Positions 1 through 7,013 of a DNA stretch of 9,604 bases are shown piece by piece (within the stretch, counting starts at the first letter, position 1; every line of letters begins with the position of its first letter). The notes beneath the pieces were generated by a model. That model saw only the letters and a list, made by a program, of their open reading frames with translations. It did not search any database and was not told the origin of the DNA. The position numbers were made by a program, and so were the translations under genes. Source of the stretch: an uncultured Erysipelotrichaceae bacterium (GTDB lineage Bacteria; Bacillota_I; Bacilli_A; Erysipelotrichales; Erysipelotrichaceae); contig CALBGK010000094.1 in assembly GCA_937893115.1 (NCBI GenBank), positions 1 to 9,604 on the forward strand, written 5' to 3'.

Positions 1-558
1 ATCCCTGAATATGAATTGGGTAAAGCATTAGGAGATGTAACTGGACAATATATCAAAGAGACATGGGGCGATGAACCAGTTGATGTATTAGTACTTGACT
101 ATCCAGAAATTGAATCAATCATTGCCAGAGGTAATGGTATTCGTGAAGGTATCTTAGAATATGCTCCAAATGCTAATATTGTACAGAGCATTTCTGCAAA
201 CACTCCAGAAAAAGGAGCTGCTGCAATGGAAACAGCACTTCAACAATTCCCTGATATCAAAGTAGTAGCAGGTGTTAATGACTCTGGCGTATTAGGTGCA
301 TACGAAGTTGTGGTAGCAGCTGGAAAAGCTACAGACGATTTCTATATGGGTGGTATGGATGCTACTGATCAGGCACTAGAATTGATCAAACAAGGAACAG
401 CTTACAAGGCAACCATCGATATCAACCCTAAGGGTACAGGAAAGATCATTGTCGATACAGTGCTTAAAGTATTGGAAGAAGGACCATTATCTGAAGAAGT
501 TGTCATTGATCTTAATGCTGTAACAAGAGAAAACGTTGACGAATTTTTAAGCGAATAA
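1..558 (+). CDS. Sugar ABC transporter substrate-binding protein, C-terminal part (partial)
   Basis: The reading frame is open from the first base, so the signal peptide, lipobox and N-terminal lobe lie outside the window; about 185 residues remain. They match the second lobe of type-1 periplasmic-binding proteins of the ribose/galactose kind (Peripla_BP_4 family). Visible elements are a G-N-G-I-R-E-G segment, the sugar-contact region NDSGVLGAYE followed by an AAGK turn, and GGMDATDQALELIKQGT, the usual G-x-D ... I-x-x-G stretch of this fold. In a Gram-positive cell it would be a lipoprotein outside the membrane that hands sugar to the permease encoded downstream. It ends with tandem TAA stops, 18 bases before the ATPase gene, so it belongs to the same operon. 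The ligand cannot be read from the sequence; the linked nanE and kinase genes suggest an amino sugar. Confidence 0.9.
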   Translation: MPEYELGKALGDVTGQYIKETWGDEPVDVLVLDYPEIESIIARGNGIREGILEYAPNANIVQSISANTPEKGAAAMETALQQFPDIKVVAGVNDSGVLGAYEVVVAAGKATDDFYMGGMDATDQALELIKQGTAYKATIDINPKGTGKIIVDTVLKVLEEGPLSEEVVIDLNAVTRENVDEFLSE

Positions 559-576
559 TAAACTTTTGGAGGTCTG

Positions 577-2070
577 ATGGATAAGTCTTTAAAAGAGGTA
601 ATTCTTAGTTTAAAAGGAATAACTAAAGAATATTATGGAGTACCTGCTTTGAAAAACGTAACATTTGACATCTATAAGGGCGAAATTCATGGTTTAATAG
701 GTGAAAATGGCGCTGGTAAATCAACTCTCATCAAGTCGATTGCTGGCGCCATCGAACTTACGAGTGGATCAATGGAATTTGACCATAAGGAATTAAAACC
801 TAAGAATCCAATAGATGCAATTGAATGCGGAATCGGAGTGGTATATCAAGAGTTTAATTTATTTCCAAATCTCAGCGTCTATGAGAATATCTTTTTTGGC
901 ATCGAAATAAAAGAAAACGGTCTTTTAAAACGCAATAAGATGATAGAGTTGTCAAAAAAATTAATCAATGAATTAGGTTTTAATTTTGATGTGAGGACAA
1001 AAGTAAAATATCTGTCAACTGCATACCAACAAATTACAGAGATAGCTAAATGTATCAATAGAAATGTCAAATTGATCATCATGGATGAACCTAGTGCACC
1101 GTTAACCGACAACGAAGTTGACGATATGTTCAAAGTTGTCAGAAAACTAAATGATAAAGGAATAACAATCATTTATATATCGCATAAATTGAATGAGATA
1201 TTGTCGTTGACAGATAGGATAAGCGTTCTTCGCGATGGCAAATATATCGAGACCCTGAATACCAAAGAAGCGGATGAGAAACTATTGATAAAACTGATGG
1301 TAGGAAGAGACCTGAATGATATATATCCTGAGAAACTTATCAAAGATGAAGAAATAATATTAAAATGTCTCAACATTTCTGGCGGTAAGGTTAAAAACGC
1401 TAGCTTTGAGCTTAAAAAAGGTGAGGTGCTAGGGTTTGGAGGCTTGGTCGGAGCTGGTAGAACAGAACTCATGCGCTTATTATTTGGAGCAGACAGCAAA
1501 ACTGAAGGTCAGATCTTTATCAATAATAAAGAAGTAAAGATAAATTCACCTAAAGATGCAATAGATAATGGCATAGGTTTGATACCAGAGGATCGTAAAA
1601 CGCAAGGATTAATTTTAAATAAAAGCATATATTTTAATTGTTTGCTCCCGTCTATAAAGAGATATACGAGTAAAGGTCTCAATATGGTCGATTTTAAAAA
1701 ATCGAAAAAGGATATTGGTGACCTTTATAAACAATTAGATATCAAAGCTAGGGGCCAGGAACATATAGTGTTGAATCTTTCTGGAGGTAATCAACAGAAG
1801 GTGGTCGTAGAAAAATGGCTTTTAAAAAACAGTGATATTTTGATCTTGGATGAACCTACAAGAGGAATCGATATAGGTGCTAAACAAGAAATCTATCAAT
1901 TGATTAAAAAGCTTGCTGAAGAAGGGAAATCAATCATTGTTATTTCTTCGGAAATGCCTGAATTGATTGGTGTATCTCATCGTGTACTGGTTATGCGTGA
2001 AGGTGAGATAAAAGGAGAACTTGCAGGAGAAAACATAAATCAGGAAGCAATCATGGAACTGGCTTCTTAA
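577..2070 (+). CDS. Sugar ABC transporter ATP-binding protein, two fused NBDs (RbsA/MglA type)
   Basis: This 497-residue protein has the normal length for the CUT2 (ribose/galactose) ATPase family, with two nucleotide-binding domains in one chain. Domain 1 has a full Walker A, GENGAGKST (42-50), a relaxed signature LSTAYQQ (146-152) and Walker B LIIMDEPSAPLT (about 166-177). Domain 2 has the degenerate Walker A typical of this family, GLVGAGRTE (289-297), a canonical signature LSGGNQQK (401-408) and Walker B ILILDEPTRGID (421-432). Family knowledge therefore predicts one fully active and one weak ATP site. The protein powers the permease from the cytoplasmic side. The ATG follows GGAGG at 568-572, only four bases upstream, and lies 18 bases after the binding-protein stop. 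Family assignment is firm. The symbol rbsA is withheld because the neighbours point to an amino sugar rather than ribose. Confidence 0.95.
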   Translation: MDKSLKEVILSLKGITKEYYGVPALKNVTFDIYKGEIHGLIGENGAGKSTLIKSIAGAIELTSGSMEFDHKELKPKNPIDAIECGIGVVYQEFNLFPNLSVYENIFFGIEIKENGLLKRNKMIELSKKLINELGFNFDVRTKVKYLSTAYQQITEIAKCINRNVKLIIMDEPSAPLTDNEVDDMFKVVRKLNDKGITIIYISHKLNEILSLTDRISVLRDGKYIETLNTKEADEKLLIKLMVGRDLNDIYPEKLIKDEEIILKCLNISGGKVKNASFELKKGEVLGFGGLVGAGRTELMRLLFGADSKTEGQIFINNKEVKINSPKDAIDNGIGLIPEDRKTQGLILNKSIYFNCLLPSIKRYTSKGLNMVDFKKSKKDIGDLYKQLDIKARGQEHIVLNLSGGNQQKVVVEKWLLKNSDILILDEPTRGIDIGAKQEIYQLIKKLAEEGKSIIVISSEMPELIGVSHRVLVMREGEIKGELAGENINQEAIMELAS

Positions 2071-2082
2071 GAAGGGTAATGT

Positions 2083-3024
2083 ATGAAAATGAATTTAAAA
2101 CAGATATTTGAGAGATATGCAATATACTTTGTACTGGTCTTTCTAATAATATTATTTGCGATTTTAAGTCCTGTTTTTTTAACACCTACTAATCTGATCA
2201 ATATCTTGAGACAGACGTCAGTTATTGGTATAGTCGCTGTAGGAATGACTTTTGTCATATTGACAGGGGGAATCGATCTATCTATTGCCGGAGTAATAGC
2301 TTGTACTGGGGTTATCACGGCAAAATTGATGCTTATGGGTGTTCATCCGGTACTGGCTTGTATGGCATCTTTATTATTTGCTGTCGTGGTTGGTATCGTA
2401 AATGCATTTTTTGCCCATGAATTTAAACTTAATCCGATGATCGTAACATTGGCTACTTTACAGATATTGAATGGTATTGCTTATATCTTGACCGGAGGAA
2501 TCCCGGTGTATGGTTTTACAGAAAGTTTTAAATTTGTGGGACAAGGATATATCGGTATTATTCCTGTACCTGTCCTAATTATGTTGGTACTATTCTTGAT
2601 AGGCCACTTCATTTTGAAGTATACTTCATTCGGACAAACGGTATATGGTATTGGCGGAAACGAAGAAGCAGTCAGATTGACCGGCATCGACATTCGCTTG
2701 AATAAATATAAAGTATATGTTCTATGTAGTGTATTGGCAGCTATTGCAGGAATAGTATTGTTATCAAGAGTTAATAATGCGCAACCTAATGCTGGTGACG
2801 GATATGAAATGGATGTCATAACAGGCGTAGTATTAGGTGGTGTGAGCATGTCAGGCGGTGAGGGCAAAATATCTGGAGTATTTGCTGGTATTTTGGTAAT
2901 GGCCGTTCTTGGAAATGGCATGTTATTGATGAATATCAGTGAATATTATCAATGGGTCGTAAAGGGCCTGGTCATGCTTGCGGCAATATCATATGATCGC
3001 ATATTAAAGAAAGGAAGAATTTAA
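2083..3024 (+). CDS. Sugar ABC transporter permease (RbsC type, BPD_transp_2 family)
   Basis: This 313-residue, very hydrophobic protein forms the membrane channel of the CUT2 transporter and would act as a dimer. Family hallmarks include VGMTFVILTGGIDLS near residues 52-67, the conserved T-G-G-I-D-L-S element of RbsC-like permeases, and GVVLGGVSMSGGEGKISG near residues 248-265, the loop thought to contact the ATPase. Hydrophobic segments run from residue 13 to the C-terminus, consistent with eight to ten helices, and the chain ends in the basic tail KKGRI. The ATG lies 12 bases after the ATPase stop, behind AAGGG (2072-2076); a second in-frame ATG two codons later is possible. The gene is complete, and only one permease is encoded, as expected for a CUT2 system with a homodimeric channel. 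Confidence 0.94.
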   Translation: MKMNLKQIFERYAIYFVLVFLIILFAILSPVFLTPTNLINILRQTSVIGIVAVGMTFVILTGGIDLSIAGVIACTGVITAKLMLMGVHPVLACMASLLFAVVVGIVNAFFAHEFKLNPMIVTLATLQILNGIAYILTGGIPVYGFTESFKFVGQGYIGIIPVPVLIMLVLFLIGHFILKYTSFGQTVYGIGGNEEAVRLTGIDIRLNKYKVYVLCSVLAAIAGIVLLSRVNNAQPNAGDGYEMDVITGVVLGGVSMSGGEGKISGVFAGILVMAVLGNGMLLMNISEYYQWVVKGLVMLAAISYDRILKKGRI

Positions 3025-3027
3025 AAT

Positions 3028-3735
3028 ATGGGAATACTGAAAAGAGGATTGATCGTTTCTTGTCAGGCCACTGTTGAAGAGCCTATGCACGGTTCCGATA
3101 TCATGGCCAGGATGGCAATTGCGGCCAAATGGGGAGGAGCAGTTGCGGTAAGAGTTAATACTTATAGTGATCTACTGGCTGTTAGAAAAGCTGTTGATAT
3201 TCCTATTCTGGGTTTGATCAAACAGCAATATGAGGGATATTATCCATATATCACGCCTACGATGAAAGAAGTTGATCTAGTTGTTGATTCGGGAGCTGAA
3301 ATTGTATGCGTAGACGCTACTTCATATCCAAGACCTGATGGCAATGATCTAAAAACTTTTATATCGATGATTAGGGAAAAACACCCTGATGTTGAAATCT
3401 TAGCAGATGTATCAACGGCAGAAGAGGGTATTTATGCTGCATCACTGGGTGTTGATTATGTTGCTACCACTCTTTCTGGCTATACACCAGATACCATCGA
3501 CAAAAACGCCAGTGTCATCCAGGAATTCAGAGAGCCGGATTTTGCAATCATTGAAAAATTGGTTGAGAGCATCGACACACCAATAGTTGCAGAAGGAAAA
3601 TTCTGGGACGCTGAAAATGCTATCAAAGCACTTAAATTGGGCGCATATGCTGTAACTATCGGAGCCGGTATAACACGTCCTCAGATCATCACTAAAAAAA
3701 TAGTTGATGAGATCAATAACAATGTTGATTTATGA
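3028..3735 (+). CDS. nanE: N-acetylmannosamine-6-phosphate 2-epimerase
   Basis: NanE converts N-acetylmannosamine-6-phosphate to N-acetylglucosamine-6-phosphate in the cytoplasm, feeding sialic acid or ManNAc into the amino-sugar pathway. The 235-residue protein is a TIM barrel of normal length. Family landmarks appear in order: RGLIVSCQA at the N-terminus with EPMH (18-21), VRVN containing Arg42, LGLIKQQY containing Lys65, YITPT (74-78), CVDAT (94-98), ILADVST containing Asp127, TTLSGYT (147-153), VAEGKF containing Glu189, and IGAGITRP (211-218). Arg42, Lys65 and Glu189 appear to match residues known in the active site of characterised NanE enzymes. The ATG lies three bases after the permease stop, with AAGGAAG at 3011-3017. 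The gene overlaps the kinase by four bases. It is the strongest clue to the transported substrate. Confidence 0.95.
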   Translation: MGILKRGLIVSCQATVEEPMHGSDIMARMAIAAKWGGAVAVRVNTYSDLLAVRKAVDIPILGLIKQQYEGYYPYITPTMKEVDLVVDSGAEIVCVDATSYPRPDGNDLKTFISMIREKHPDVEILADVSTAEEGIYAASLGVDYVATTLSGYTPDTIDKNASVIQEFREPDFAIIEKLVESIDTPIVAEGKFWDAENAIKALKLGAYAVTIGAGITRPQIITKKIVDEINNNVDL

Positions 3736-4643
3736 GCAAAGTTGTAGCAATCGATATTGGCGGTACTAAGACCCTTGGAGCGCTTATTGACGAAAAGGCA
3801 AATAAATTAAAGGAAATCAGAGTAGATACTAATCCTCATCTTGGGCCAGAAAATTTGATACATTCACTTTATAAGACCATCGATAGATTGATTGAAGGTG
3901 AAGAAGTCAGATGTATTGGCATCGGTAGTGCTGGTCGTATAAATATAAATGATGGAACAGTATTTTTTGCCAGTGATAATATACCGGGATGGACAAATAC
4001 TCCCATCAAAAAAATCATCGAAGATAAGTTCGGTATCGAAACGGTAGTAGAAAATGATTGCAGGGTTACCGGTCTGGGCGAAGAATGGATGGGATCTTTA
4101 AAGGGCGTATCATCGTATGTTTGCCTGGCACTTGGAACTGGTGTAGGAGCAGCTGTCAAGATTGAGGGCAATATGCTTCACGGAGTTCATCATAGTGCCG
4201 GAGAATTAGGACATATGATAATACATCCCCATGGCAGAAGCTGTAACTGTGGATTAAATGGTTGCCTTGAACAATACTGTTCAGGAACTGCACTGGTCAA
4301 AATATATAATGAGAGAAGCAAATTAAAGATATCAAGTGGTTATCAATTTTTTGACCTAGTCAAAATTTCTGATGAAACAGCTGTCCAGGTTTTAAATGAA
4401 TTTGTTGATAATTTAGCGATCACAATAATATCTTTATATAATATTTATGATCCAAAGCTTGTAGTAATAGGCGGAGGGTTGATCGATACCAAAAAATATT
4501 GGTGGGTTGATCTGAATGAAAAGATTCAAAATTCACCTATCAATAATTTATTCAAGCCAGAAATTGCCCCAGCTACTTTAGGCAGTAAGGCTGCCATCTA
4601 CGGCGCTGCTTATCTGGCATTAAAAAGAATAGGTGAAGCATGA
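3732..4643 (+). CDS. nanK: ROK-family sugar kinase, probable N-acetylmannosamine kinase
   Basis: This 303-residue protein is a complete ROK (repressor/ORF/kinase) protein without an N-terminal DNA-binding domain, so it is a kinase and not a repressor. The phosphate-binding motif AIDIGGTKT is at 6-14. The probable catalytic base is Asp109 in VENDCR. LALGTGVGA (132-140) forms the second phosphate loop. The zinc site is H161 of GELGH together with C171, C173 and C178 in the pattern C-x-C-G-x-x-G-C-L-E. It would use ATP to phosphorylate a sugar at O6. Overlap with nanE (ATGA, start inside stop) argues for N-acetylmannosamine, giving the NanE substrate. ROK kinases are hard to separate by sequence, so glucose or another hexose remains possible. 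No strong Shine-Dalgarno sits before the start; translational coupling is likely. The stop codon lies in the loop of the terminator hairpin. Confidence 0.88.
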   Translation: MSKVVAIDIGGTKTLGALIDEKANKLKEIRVDTNPHLGPENLIHSLYKTIDRLIEGEEVRCIGIGSAGRININDGTVFFASDNIPGWTNTPIKKIIEDKFGIETVVENDCRVTGLGEEWMGSLKGVSSYVCLALGTGVGAAVKIEGNMLHGVHHSAGELGHMIIHPHGRSCNCGLNGCLEQYCSGTALVKIYNERSKLKISSGYQFFDLVKISDETAVQVLNEFVDNLAITIISLYNIYDPKLVVIGGGLIDTKKYWWVDLNEKIQNSPINNLFKPEIAPATLGSKAAIYGAAYLALKRIGEA

Positions 4644-4658
4644 CGCTTCACCTTTCTT
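4625..4658. terminator. Shared two-way terminator between nanK and the CmpB-like gene
   Basis: A perfect 9-base inverted repeat, AGGTGAAGC (4631-4639) and GCTTCACCT (4645-4653), encloses a 5-base loop. It can be extended by five A/T-rich pairs (4625-4629 with 4654-4658) around one bulged T. The nanK stop codon (4641-4643) lies in the loop, and the convergent gene's stop (4657-4659) touches the other arm. Read on the minus strand, the stem is followed by TTCTTTTT, a good U-tract. Read on the plus strand, the tail TTCTTATAATTT is weaker. Confidence 0.75.
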
Positions 4659-5475
4659 ATAATTTGTATCTATTTCTTTTTTCAATAAATATATCAACAG
4701 CCTTATTATATTCTGCATGAAGTTTTTTAATCGATTCTTCATTGGCTTCATCAATAGCTTTTCTAAGTTGCTTACGTTTTAGTTCCAAGGTCTTTTTAGC
4801 TAATTGTATATCTTTTACCAGCTGTTGAGGACGTACTTTAAAATTAGGGTAGGCTTCTTTGATACGTCTTAATAAGTAACCTTTATCTTTGAGGATATTC
4901 AAAACGGCCTTAGATATTTCTTCGGTGTTGTCTGAGTTAGCGTTATCGATAGATTTTTTGACATCAGCTAGGACAAAATGAGAGACAATATAATCGATGC
5001 CCATGACCGTAATGATGATGGATACAAATATCATTAAACTGAAATTGGAGAATTGATCGATAAAATCGAAATATAAAGGATCGATAATCTTAATGATCAA
5101 TGTCGAAGCAATTCCAAATAAAATGATATTTCCAAGCCATATCCTGCCATGAAGATTGAACGGTTTTTGAGAATAATCCCACCATCTAGCATGAAGCATT
5201 TTTTCCAGATAGAAACTGGTAAAGTATTCTAGTAAGCTACATATTATCATACCGGCTAAAAATGTTGCCAAGTAGTTATTTAAAAAAGGAGCTATGTTGC
5301 CAATTAAAAAAGTGATAGAAACGACACCCCAGCCATATATCGGACAATATGGTCCAATCAAAAAACCTCTGTTAATAAAACGATGATATTGAATGAACTT
5401 GAGAATAACTTCCATTATCCATCCCAGAACAGAAAAGATAAAAAATAATATAACTAATTCATTAAAAATACGCAT
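4657..5475 (-). CDS. CmpB-family membrane protein (putative ABC-transporter type IV) with a C-terminal coiled coil
   Basis: This 272-residue protein matches the family named ABC_trans_CmpB ('putative ABC-transporter type IV'), common in Firmicutes but of unknown function. Seen in the sequence: FSVLGWIMEVI (14-24) at the first helix; NRGFLIGPYCPIYGWG (35-50), the family signature; SLLEYFTSFYLEKMLHARWWDYSQKPFNLHGRIWL (80-114); and about five membrane helices (roughly 5-27, 38-59, 66-90, 112-132 and 145-168). The rest (about 175-272) is soluble and charged. Its last 55 residues are rich in Lys, Glu and Leu and probably form a cytosolic coiled coil. No ATPase gene lies beside it, so the ABC label should be treated with caution. 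No ribosome-binding site is visible before the ATG, and a TATAAT box lies only six bases upstream (see promoter entry). It is convergent with nanK and divergent from the aldo/keto reductase gene. Confidence 0.85.
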   Translation of the reverse strand: MRIFNELVILFFIFSVLGWIMEVILKFIQYHRFINRGFLIGPYCPIYGWGVVSITFLIGNIAPFLNNYLATFLAGMIICSLLEYFTSFYLEKMLHARWWDYSQKPFNLHGRIWLGNIILFGIASTLIIKIIDPLYFDFIDQFSNFSLMIFVSIIITVMGIDYIVSHFVLADVKKSIDNANSDNTEEISKAVLNILKDKGYLLRRIKEAYPNFKVRPQQLVKDIQLAKKTLELKRKQLRKAIDEANEESIKKLHAEYNKAVDIFIEKRNRYKL

Positions 5476-5481
5476 GGAATA

Positions 5482-5511
5482 ATTATAATATATTTATTTC
5501 AAATCAGTAAA
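5482..5511 (-). promoter_or_regulatory. Probable promoter of the CmpB-like gene, possibly leaderless
   Basis: On the minus strand a perfect -10 box TATAAT (5487-5482) is preceded, after an 18-base spacer, by TTTACT (5511-5506), which matches four of six consensus -35 bases. The ATG at 5475 lies six bases after the -10 box, so transcription would begin at or next to the start codon. No Shine-Dalgarno sequence can be seen. This is inference from sequence only; a more distant promoter would give an ordinary leader. Confidence 0.5.
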
Positions 5512-5546
5512 ATACGCTTATAATTAAAGAAAAAAGGAGAACGTAT
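5497..5546 (+). promoter_or_regulatory. Probable promoter and ribosome-binding site of the reductase-cytidylyltransferase unit
   Basis: A perfect -10 box TATAAT lies at 5519-5524. The best -35 candidate is weak: TTTCAA at 5497-5502, spacer 16. A strong Shine-Dalgarno, AAGGAGA (5534-5540), lies six bases before the ATG at 5547. The start point would fall near 5531, giving a very short leader. This promoter overlaps, on the opposite strand, the one driving the CmpB-like gene. Confidence 0.5.
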
Positions 5547-6377
5547 ATGCATACTTATAAACTTAGCAATGGTGTAGAAATTCCTTCGGTCGGTTTTGGA
5601 ACATTCAAAAACACCGGAGAGACAGTATATGAGTCGGTCAAAGAAGCACTCAGAGTGGGATACCGTCACATCGATACTGCCTCTATGTATAACAATGAGA
5701 AAGAAGTTGGACAGGCCATTAAAGATAGCGGAGTAAACAGAAATGAGATATTTGTAACTTCAAAAGTCTGGAGAACGGATAGAGGTTACGACAAGACCAT
5801 CGCTTCATTTAACAGGTCTTTGGAAAATTTAGGATTAGATTATTTGGATTGTATCCTGATTCATTGGCCATGCCCAATCAATAAAGAAAATTATAATGAA
5901 GTAAATATTGATACTTGGAATGCCCTGATCGATCTATATAAATCAAAAAAAGTAAGGGTCATCGGCGTGTCAAATTTCCTTTGCCATCACATCGAACCGC
6001 TTTTGCACAGTGAGATCAAGCCTATGATGAATCAGATAGAAGTGCATCCTGGTTTTATGCAAAAAGAGATAGTTAACTTGTGCAAACGTGAAGGTATACT
6101 AATAGAAGCTTGGGAGCCTCTTGCTAAAGGAAAGATATTAAATGATGAGAGAATTATCAGCTTAGCTGATAAATATCACAAATCTCCTGCTCAGATCTGC
6201 ATTCGCTGGTCTTTGGATAATGGACTATTGCCTTTGCCTAAATCAGCTACACCAAGCCGAATAGCAGAGAATCTAAATGTATTTGATTTCGAATTAGAAA
6301 AAGATGATATCGAATTTATAAATAACTTTGAATTCATCGGTGGTTCAAAAATAAACCCTGATGAGGTCGAACCTTGA
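5547..6377 (+). CDS. Aldo/keto reductase (2,5-diketo-D-gluconate reductase-like)
   Basis: This 276-residue cytosolic NADPH-type oxidoreductase has the normal length for the bacterial AKR5-like group. It should reduce an aldehyde or ketone to an alcohol. The family opening VGFGTF is at 15-20. The catalytic tetrad is complete: Asp43 in YRHIDTA, Tyr48 in SMYNNE, Lys73 in VTSKVW and His106 in LIHWP. The motif GVSNF and the segment MNQIEVHPG follow at about 139-169. The C-terminal cofactor region contains LPLPKSATPSRIAEN, the usual site for the NADP 2'-phosphate contact. The substrate cannot be told from sequence; the family is broad. It is the first gene of a two-gene unit, and its TGA stop overlaps the TTG start of the cytidylyltransferase. 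That suggests the two are made together, either by function or simply by compact arrangement. Confidence 0.92.
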   Translation: MHTYKLSNGVEIPSVGFGTFKNTGETVYESVKEALRVGYRHIDTASMYNNEKEVGQAIKDSGVNRNEIFVTSKVWRTDRGYDKTIASFNRSLENLGLDYLDCILIHWPCPINKENYNEVNIDTWNALIDLYKSKKVRVIGVSNFLCHHIEPLLHSEIKPMMNQIEVHPGFMQKEIVNLCKREGILIEAWEPLAKGKILNDERIISLADKYHKSPAQICIRWSLDNGLLPLPKSATPSRIAENLNVFDFELEKDDIEFINNFEFIGGSKINPDEVEP

Positions 6378-7009
6378 TAAGTTACGATGCGATCATCGTA
6401 GCATCGGGAAAAGGGAGCAGACTTAGCCTCGGATACAATAAGGTATTTTATAAATATGAAGATGGACAGACCATTTTAGATAAAGCCTGCGCTCTTTTTA
6501 TTGAAGATGATGATTGCAAAAATATTATCGTTGTAACAAATGAAGAAGAGTTTCATCTAGTGAATCACAATCCTAAACTCATCTTAGTAAGAGGCGGGAA
6601 GATGAGAAAAGACAGTGTTTATGAAGGTTTGAAAGTAGTGAAGAGTCCTTATGTGCTGATACATGATGGAGCCAGACCCAAATTGGAGGTTGAAGATCTT
6701 GATAAACTGAAAAGCTCATTGATCGAAAATGATGCCGCAATACTAGCAGTTAAGGCTAAAGAGACGATTAAACTCGTCATCGACTCATATATTTCAGAAA
6801 CGATAGACAGAAATAAGGTTTATTTAGCTCAAACACCTCAAGGGTTTAGATACGAGATAATCAAAAACGCTTATGATAAAGCGATCGATTCAGAGATTGA
6901 GTTCACTGACGATGCGTCCATTGCAGAATATGTGGGTATAAAAGTTAAGATAGTTGAAGGATCATATTCCAACAATAAAATAACATATCCGTCTGATCTG
7001 GGAATATGA
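6374..7009 (+). CDS. ispD: IspD-family cytidylyltransferase (2-C-methyl-D-erythritol 4-phosphate cytidylyltransferase or TarI-like)
   Basis: This 211-residue protein belongs to the IspD/TarI family, which transfers CMP from CTP to a polyol phosphate (methylerythritol 4-phosphate in isoprenoid synthesis, ribitol 5-phosphate in TarI). Landmarks in order: VASGKGSRL (9-17) with Arg16, Lys23 in GYNKVF, RGGKMRKDSVYEGL (73-86), VLIHDGARP (94-102) with Asp98, KETIK (129-133), QTPQGF (153-158), FTDDAS (177-182) and NNKITYPSDL (200-209) with Lys202. Arg16, Lys23, Asp98 and Lys202 appear to match known active-site residues. The start is TTG at 6374, with GAGGT (6363-6367) six bases upstream. An in-frame stop at 6362-6364 leaves no better start before the motif. 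It is somewhat short, ending about ten or more residues earlier at the C-terminus than typical members. IspD is the default call. A CDP-alditol role is possible given the reductase partner and the nearby lipoteichoic acid synthase homologue. Confidence 0.83.
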   Translation: MISYDAIIVASGKGSRLSLGYNKVFYKYEDGQTILDKACALFIEDDDCKNIIVVTNEEEFHLVNHNPKLILVRGGKMRKDSVYEGLKVVKSPYVLIHDGARPKLEVEDLDKLKSSLIENDAAILAVKAKETIKLVIDSYISETIDRNKVYLAQTPQGFRYEIIKNAYDKAIDSEIEFTDDASIAEYVGIKVKIVEGSYSNNKITYPSDLGI

Positions 7010-7013
7010 GAGT

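Noticed and set aside
879..1499. Two minus-strand open frames within the ATPase gene
   Set aside because: Both lie opposite the RbsA-type coding frame, whose Walker and signature motifs are intact; the antisense products look like no family.
2481..2921. A 146-codon open frame on the minus strand inside the permease gene
   Set aside because: It is wholly antisense to a well-supported gene with clear family motifs; its product is Pro/Thr/Ile-rich with no recognisable domain and no ribosome-binding context. It is a shadow of the permease codons.
3732..4643. ROK protein as a transcriptional repressor (NagC/XylR-like)
   Set aside because: The protein begins directly with the kinase phosphate-binding motif AIDIGGT at residue 6 and has no N-terminal helix-turn-helix domain.
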